DNA from: an uncultured beta proteobacterium
GTDB lineage: Bacteria; Pseudomonadota; Gammaproteobacteria; Burkholderiales; SG8-39
NCBI GenBank assembly: GCA_902826155.1
Contig: CADEDU010000039.1
Coordinates: 41,144-51,419 of the forward strand
DNA length: 10,276 nucleotides
Direction of reading: 5' to 3'
Positions within the stretch are counted from its first letter, which is position 1; the number at the start of each line of letters is the position of its first letter. Shown one piece after another: positions 6,290 to 10,276 of this stretch. A program made the translations under genes and the position numbers. A model generated the notes under the pieces. It saw nothing but the letters and a program-made list of their open reading frames with translations. It was not told the origin of the DNA and did no database searches.

Positions 6290-7480
6290 ATGACGCGAAC
6301 CGTGCAGCAATACGAAGTGCAGCCCGAATGGGTCCATGTTGCCTATTCCGAATCGAGCGAGTTTCGCGACGTCTACGGCTTCGCCTCCAGTCAAGGCATG
6401 GTCAACCTCGAAGGCGTGCGCTACGTGCCGAAGGGGCGGCCCTCCAAGACGCTGCTCATCTACATGCACCCGGCCTCGACGCTGCAACTGCTGCCGATGC
6501 CCCGCGCCATGGCACAGCACGGCGCGCACGTGCTGTGCGCCGGCAGCCGTTATCAGCGCAACGACACCCCGCTCATCTTCGAGAAGGTCATCCTCGATCT
6601 GGGCGCCTACGTGCGCCACGCGAAGGAGGTGTGGGGATATCAGAAGGTTGTGATCTGCGGCTGGTCGGGCGGCGGGTCGCTGTCGCTCTTCTATCAGGCG
6701 CAGGCCGAGCGTCCGAGCGTGACGCATACCCCCGCGGGTGACCCGATCGACATCAAGGGTGCGCGCCTGACTCCGGGCGACGCGATGATCTTCCAGGCGG
6801 CGCACGTCTCGCGCGCGGTGCTGCTGGCCGACTGGATCGATCCGTCGGTGCGCGACGAGGACAATCCCGATGATCGAATCATCGAGCTCGATCTGTACGA
6901 TCCGCGCAATCCGAATCAGCCGCCCTACTCCGCCGACTACCTGGCGCACTTTCGCGCCGCGCAGCTCGCCCGCGTGCGGCGGCGCACGGAGTGGGTGAAG
7001 GAGACCCTGACGCGGCTCAAGCGCGCCGGCGGCAAGGAACTGGAGCGCGGCTTCGTCACCCACCGCACGCTGGCCGAGCCGCGCTTCCTCGATCCGACGA
7101 TCGAACCCAACGATCGCAAGCCGGGTACCTGCTATCTCGGTCATCCCGAAACGGTCAACAGCGGTCCGATCGGTGTCGGCCGCTTCTCGACGCTGCGCGC
7201 GTGGCTGTCGCAATGGTCGATGGACGATAGCCATGCGCACGGCGAGAAAAGCGCGGCAGCCATCTCGGTGCCGTTCCTGGCGATCGAGAACTCGGCCGAC
7301 GATGCCGTGCCGCAGTCGCACACCGGACGGATCCATCGTGCCGCCGCGAGCCAGGACAAGACGATGCACGTCATCAAGGGTGCGACGCACTACTACGCCG
7401 GCCAACCCGAACTCCTGCGCGAGGCAATGGACACCTGCTTCAACTGGATGGCCTCGCGCGGGCTGCACGATCCGGGCTGA
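6290..7480 (+). CDS. Alpha/beta-fold hydrolase of unknown substrate
   Basis: This 396-residue cytoplasmic protein has the alpha/beta hydrolase signatures in order. A strand L-L-I-Y-M ends in HPAS (60-63), the oxyanion-hole position. The nucleophile elbow is G-W-S-G-G-G with Ser126. An acidic residue lies in E-N-S-A-D-D-A-V-P (probably D337), and the catalytic His is in K-G-A-T-H-Y-Y (H367). The spacing between elbow and acid is long, with a roughly 150-residue charged insertion (about 150-300) that probably forms a lid or cap. No signal peptide is visible. It starts 51 bases after the VOC gene at ATG 6290, with only a weak ribosome site. Cleavage of an ester, lactone or amide or a C-C bond late in the same pathway would fit, but the sequence does not say which. 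Confidence 0.8.
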   Translation: MTRTVQQYEVQPEWVHVAYSESSEFRDVYGFASSQGMVNLEGVRYVPKGRPSKTLLIYMHPASTLQLLPMPRAMAQHGAHVLCAGSRYQRNDTPLIFEKVILDLGAYVRHAKEVWGYQKVVICGWSGGGSLSLFYQAQAERPSVTHTPAGDPIDIKGARLTPGDAMIFQAAHVSRAVLLADWIDPSVRDEDNPDDRIIELDLYDPRNPNQPPYSADYLAHFRAAQLARVRRRTEWVKETLTRLKRAGGKELERGFVTHRTLAEPRFLDPTIEPNDRKPGTCYLGHPETVNSGPIGVGRFSTLRAWLSQWSMDDSHAHGEKSAAAISVPFLAIENSADDAVPQSHTGRIHRAAASQDKTMHVIKGATHYYAGQPELLREAMDTCFNWMASRGLHDPG

Positions 7481-7506
7481 AGGCCTGGTCCTGGTGCAGG
7501 TAGTGC

Positions 7507-7521
7507 CCGGGCCTGGCCCGG
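7507..7521 (+). terminator. Possible weak terminator hairpin after the hydrolase gene
   Basis: CCGGGC (7507-7512) and GCCCGG (7516-7521) pair perfectly around a CTG loop, 26 bases after the hydrolase stop codon. There is no T-run afterwards, so it is not a textbook intrinsic terminator. It may stabilise the mRNA end or be chance in GC-rich DNA. Confidence 0.3.
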
Positions 7522-7689
7522 CCGTGTCGACCCGCTTGTTACCGCCGGAACCCGCCCTTACATATTCGGATTAGTTGCGGGGCGTCAGCACGCGAGCGCG
7601 CATGAACCCGCCTGAGCCCGCACAAGACGGCGCGCACCGATGCCGGGCTTGCGAGTCTTTGCAATCGGGGCCGGTGTAGCAGGGCCGTT

Positions 7690-7703
7690 TTGACCCAGAT
7701 CAA
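7690..7703 (+). promoter_or_regulatory. FNR/Anr-type box upstream of copA
   Basis: TTGAC-CCAG-ATCAA differs from the palindromic FNR/Anr consensus TTGAT-N4-ATCAA at one base. Its centre is at 7696.5. A poor -10-like GAGCAT (7725-7730, three of six bases including the conserved A and final T) would put the transcription start near 7737, so the box would sit close to -41, the class II activator position. The copper operon would then be activated under low oxygen. The match is direct observation; activation is inferred from the known geometry of FNR-family promoters. Confidence 0.6.
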
Positions 7704-7788
7704 AGCCCGCGATGGGATCGCGGCGAGCATCCTCCATTACCATCCCTTCGTAGCTTCACACTCTCAATCTCCGCTTAGCGGCAAGGCC

Positions 7789-10044
7789 TTGAACGCTCCC
7801 CCACAGCTGGAATCGATCGATCTGGCCATCGAGGGCATGACCTGTGCCGCCTGCGCCGCGCGCATCGAGAAGGCGCTCAAGCGGATCGATGGGGTGGATG
7901 CCGCGGTCAATCTCGCCTCGGAGCGGGCGCACGTACGCTATCCGCAGCATCTGGTGAGCGTCGAGCAGCTCGTTGGCGCGATCGAAAAGGCGGGCTACGG
8001 CGGACGCGTGGCCTCGCGCGAAGGGCTTACGGGCGAGCGGGCACGCAAGCAGGCGCACTACGACGCCGACCTGCGCACGTTCTGGATCGCTGCGCTCCTC
8101 ACATTGCCGCTGCTCGCGCAGATGGTGCCGATGGCTTTCGGCGTGCACGACGACCTGCTGCCGCGCTGGCTGCAATGGCTGCTTGCCACGCCGGTGCAGT
8201 TCTGGGTCGGCAAGCGCTTCTATGTCGGCGCGTGGCACAGCGTGCGCGGCGGCTCGGCCAACATGGACGTGCTCGTCGCCCTAGGCACCACCACCGCGTA
8301 CGCCCTGAGCGTCTACACGACGGTGTTCGGCGGACCGGGCGGGCACGTCTACTTCGAGGCGGCGGCGGTCATCGTGACCCTGGTGCTGCTGGGCAAGATC
8401 CTCGAATCGCGCGCGAAGGCACGCACCACCGCGGCGATCGACGCGCTGGTCAATCTGCAGCCCAAACAGGCGCACGTCGAACGCAACAACGCGTGGATCG
8501 ACGTCGACGTCGAACAGGTGCGTCGGGGCGACGTGCTGCTGGTGCGTCCCGGCGAGTCGCTTCCGGTCGATGCCGAGGTGATCGACGGGCAGTCGCACGT
8601 GGTCGAGGCGATGCTCACCGGCGAGAGCATTCCGGTGAGCAAGGGCCCGGGCGCGCGGGTCTACGCGGCCACGCTCAACCAGGAAGGCGCGCTGCGCTGT
8701 CGTGCCACGGGCGTGGGTGCTGATACCGCACTGGCGCGGATCATCCGGCTGGTCGAAGCCGCACAAGGATCGAAAGCGGCCGTGCAACGGCTCGCCGATC
8801 GCGTGGCGGCGGTGTTCGTGCCGGCGGTGCTGGCGATCGCGCTCGTCACATTGCTTGGCTGGCTGCTCGTCGGCGCCAGCGTCGAGACCGCGGTCGTCAA
8901 TGCGGTGGCGGTGCTGGTGATCTCGTGCCCGTGTGCGCTGGGCCTGGCAACGCCCACGGCGATCATGGTCGGCATCGGTCGCGGCGCACAGTCGGGCATC
9001 CTGATCAAGGACGCCACCGCGCTCGAACAGGCGTGTGAACTGCGAGCGCTGGTGTTCGACAAGACCGGGACGCTGACCGAAGGCAAGCCCGCCGTCACCG
9101 ATGTCGTGCCCGTTGCAGACCTTGTCGCGACGGAGGTCATCAGGCTGGCGGCATCGATCGAGCAGGGCTCCGAGCATCCGCTGGCGCGGGCGATCGTGCG
9201 GCACGCGGTCGAGCAGCAGCTCACTCTGCTTCCGCTGGCGCGACTGGCCGCGGCCGCCGGGCAAGGCGTATCGGGCGAAATCGCGTCGGTGAATCCCCCG
9301 GGCATCAAGCGGTATCTCGTCGGCTCGCCCGCGTACCTCGCCGCATCAGGACTGACCTACGCTCCCGATCAGGTGGAGGCGCTCCGCGCGCAGGGCAAGA
9401 CGGTGATCGGGCTGGCCGCGTTGTCGCCCGGGGTGACGCCCGAGTCGGCCACCGAGTCGAGCCGCGTGTTGGGCTGGATCGCCGTCGCCGACCGGTTACG
9501 CACCAGCTCACCCGAGGCGGTCCGCCGCTTGCGCGAGTTAGGGATTCGCACCGTCATGCTCACCGGCGACAATTCCGCCACCGCCGCCACGATCGCTCAG
9601 GCCTGCGGGATCGATGAATTCCAGGCCGAAGTCATGCCGGCGGGCAAGGCCGAACGGGTGGCACAACTCAAGGCGAGCGGGCACAAGGTAGGCATGGCCG
9701 GCGATGGTGTGAACGACGCACCCGCGCTTGCGGCCGCCGACGTCGGATTCGCGATGGGCGCGGGATCGGACGTCGCAATGCAGACGGCAGGCGTGCTGCT
9801 GATGCACAGCGATCTGGTCAGCGTGGTCGACGCAATCGATCTGTCGCGCGCCACGCTGCGCAAGGTCAAACAGAATCTGTTCTTCGCATTCGTCTACAAC
9901 GTGCTCGGTATTCCGCTCGCGGCGATGGGAGTACTCTCGCCGATGCTGGCCGGTGCCGCGATGGCGGCCTCGTCGGTGTCGGTGGTGACCAACTCGCTCG
10001 CGCTGCGACGATGGAAACCGGGAACTTCAAGGGCCGCGCCATGA
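7789..10044 (+). CDS. copA: P1B-1 copper-transporting ATPase
   Basis: This 751-residue inner-membrane ATPase moves Cu(I) out of the cytoplasm. One N-terminal heavy-metal domain carries GMTCAAC (C19, C22). Eight membrane helices, an actuator TGES (277-280), the helix-6 metal site C380-P-C382, the phosphorylated D424 in DKTGTLTEG, the nucleotide-domain HP (H463), TGDN (592-595) and GDGVND (638-643) follow in the usual order. Helix 7 Y703-N704 and helix 8 M725-x-x-S-S complete the Cu(I) signature and separate it from Zn/Cd pumps. Start choice: no ATG exists before the metal domain. TTG 7690 lies inside an FNR-type box, so TTG 7789 (M-N-A-P-P-Q-L-E-S-I-D) is preferred despite a poor ribosome site. 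Its stop overlaps copZ. The paired chaperone suggests copper export, although a CcoI/FixI-like role in supplying cbb3 oxidase is an alternative given the FNR-type box. Confidence 0.93.
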   Translation: MNAPPQLESIDLAIEGMTCAACAARIEKALKRIDGVDAAVNLASERAHVRYPQHLVSVEQLVGAIEKAGYGGRVASREGLTGERARKQAHYDADLRTFWIAALLTLPLLAQMVPMAFGVHDDLLPRWLQWLLATPVQFWVGKRFYVGAWHSVRGGSANMDVLVALGTTTAYALSVYTTVFGGPGGHVYFEAAAVIVTLVLLGKILESRAKARTTAAIDALVNLQPKQAHVERNNAWIDVDVEQVRRGDVLLVRPGESLPVDAEVIDGQSHVVEAMLTGESIPVSKGPGARVYAATLNQEGALRCRATGVGADTALARIIRLVEAAQGSKAAVQRLADRVAAVFVPAVLAIALVTLLGWLLVGASVETAVVNAVAVLVISCPCALGLATPTAIMVGIGRGAQSGILIKDATALEQACELRALVFDKTGTLTEGKPAVTDVVPVADLVATEVIRLAASIEQGSEHPLARAIVRHAVEQQLTLLPLARLAAAAGQGVSGEIASVNPPGIKRYLVGSPAYLAASGLTYAPDQVEALRAQGKTVIGLAALSPGVTPESATESSRVLGWIAVADRLRTSSPEAVRRLRELGIRTVMLTGDNSATAATIAQACGIDEFQAEVMPAGKAERVAQLKASGHKVGMAGDGVNDAPALAAADVGFAMGAGSDVAMQTAGVLLMHSDLVSVVDAIDLSRATLRKVKQNLFFAFVYNVLGIPLAAMGVLSPMLAGAAMAASSVSVVTNSLALRRWKPGTSRAAP

Positions 10045-10256
10045 CCACCACCACGATCAACGTATCCGGGATGACTTGCCAGGGCTGCGTGCGCAGCGTC
10101 ACCAAGGTGCTGCAGGCGCTGCCCGGCGTGAAAGACGTGGTGGTCTCGCTCGAACGCGGCCAGGCCATCGTCACCCACGACACCGACCGACCGGGTCTCG
10201 CGTCGCTGCGGCAGGCGGTCGAAGAAGCCGGTTACAACGTGGCTGCGGCGCCTTGA
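10041..10256 (+). CDS. copZ: CopZ-type copper chaperone (heavy-metal-associated domain)
   Basis: This 71-residue protein is a single heavy-metal-associated domain with the GMTCQGC motif (C13, C16) that binds Cu(I) and hands it to the ATPase or a regulator. The rest follows the ferredoxin-like fold: a V-x-x-V-x-x-A/V-L helix, L-P-G-V-K-D-V-V-V-S-L turn and strand, and a closing E-E-A-G-Y-N-V. ATG 10041 overlaps the copA stop (ATGA) and is preceded by AAGGG (10029-10033). An in-frame ATG at 10011 would lie fully inside copA and lacks such a site, so it is less likely. The overlap implies co-transcription and coupled translation with copA. The motif differs from the N-terminal domain of the ATPase (CQGC versus CAAC). 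Confidence 0.92.
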   Translation: MTTTTINVSGMTCQGCVRSVTKVLQALPGVKDVVVSLERGQAIVTHDTDRPGLASLRQAVEEAGYNVAAAP

Positions 10257-10276
10257 GCACTCAGGATCTTCGCGCC

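Larger units (their letters stand above)
7481..7788 (+). other. Non-coding stretch between the catabolic cluster and the copper operon
   Basis: No convincing gene is seen here on either strand. It holds a GC-rich hairpin just after the hydrolase stop, a more AT-rich patch near 7557-7577, and the FNR-type box at 7690-7703. A 25-codon frame (7602-7679) containing a C-x-x-C is present but lacks a ribosome site and is not called. The last ~50 bases would be the untranslated leader of copA if transcription starts near 7737. No clear MerR/CueR-type copper operator was recognised. Confidence 0.6.

Noticed and set aside
6275..7468. Minus-strand frame of 397 codons opposite the alpha/beta hydrolase
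   Set aside because: The + strand has a full catalytic triad and fold motifs. The minus-strand translation shows no recognisable motif and arises from GC-rich codon bias.
7539..7730. Minus-strand 63-codon frame in the copA upstream region
   Set aside because: The GGAGG directly abuts its ATG with no spacer, the peptide is Arg/Ala-rich without a motif, and it would run across the FNR-type box.
1..10276. CRISPR arrays, tRNA or rRNA genes, insertion sequences, phage attachment sites
   Set aside because: I looked for regularly spaced repeats, cloverleaf-like and rRNA-like sequence, transposase motifs and terminal repeats, and saw none.

Overview
The window is GC-rich, densely coding, and carries every supported gene on the + strand. 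A TRAP carboxylate importer, a CoxL-type molybdenum hydroxylase subunit, a CopA/CopZ pair and an FNR/Anr-type box together suggest a free-living proteobacterium, most likely a betaproteobacterium. That placement is inferred from gene style only; there is no rRNA or other phylogenetic marker here.

Region A (1-7480) reads as one transport and catabolism cluster. It opens with the last 18 codons of an upstream gene, probably the TRAP substrate-binding subunit. A terminator-like hairpin nested inside a longer inverted repeat follows (80-148). Then come dctQ (245-826) and dctM (823-2130), overlapping by ATGA. Next are a xanthine/CO-dehydrogenase-family large subunit (2212-4548), a homolog of dipicolinate synthase subunit A (4609-5496), a 4-oxalocrotonate-tautomerase-family protein (5580-5837), a single-domain VOC/glyoxalase-fold protein that overlaps it by GTGA (5834-6238), and an alpha/beta hydrolase (6290-7480). 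Intergenic gaps are at most 83 bases and there is no strong terminator between them. Carboxylate uptake, hydroxylation by a Mo enzyme, NAD(P)-dependent redox, tautomerisation, a metal-dependent VOC step and hydrolysis would fit breakdown of a carboxylated (hetero)aromatic or cyclic compound. No gene here identifies the substrate. The DpaA-like gene hints at pyridine- or dihydropyridine-carboxylate chemistry. The FeS and FAD partner subunits of the Mo enzyme, and a DpaB partner, are absent from the window.

Region B (7481-10276) is a copper-homeostasis unit. A roughly 300-base non-coding stretch carries a GC-rich hairpin and a near-perfect FNR/Anr-type box (7690-7703). It leads into a P1B-1 copper-transporting ATPase (copA, preferred start TTG at 7789) that overlaps by ATGA a CopZ-type copper chaperone (10041-10256). 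The box suggests low-oxygen control of copper export or delivery. The most upstream possible copA start (TTG 7690) lies inside this box and is rejected.

The most interesting material is the combination of genes in region A (especially the DpaA homolog without DpaB and the Mo-hydroxylase large subunit without its partners), the structured RNA between the first two transporter genes, and the FNR-type box ahead of the copper operon.
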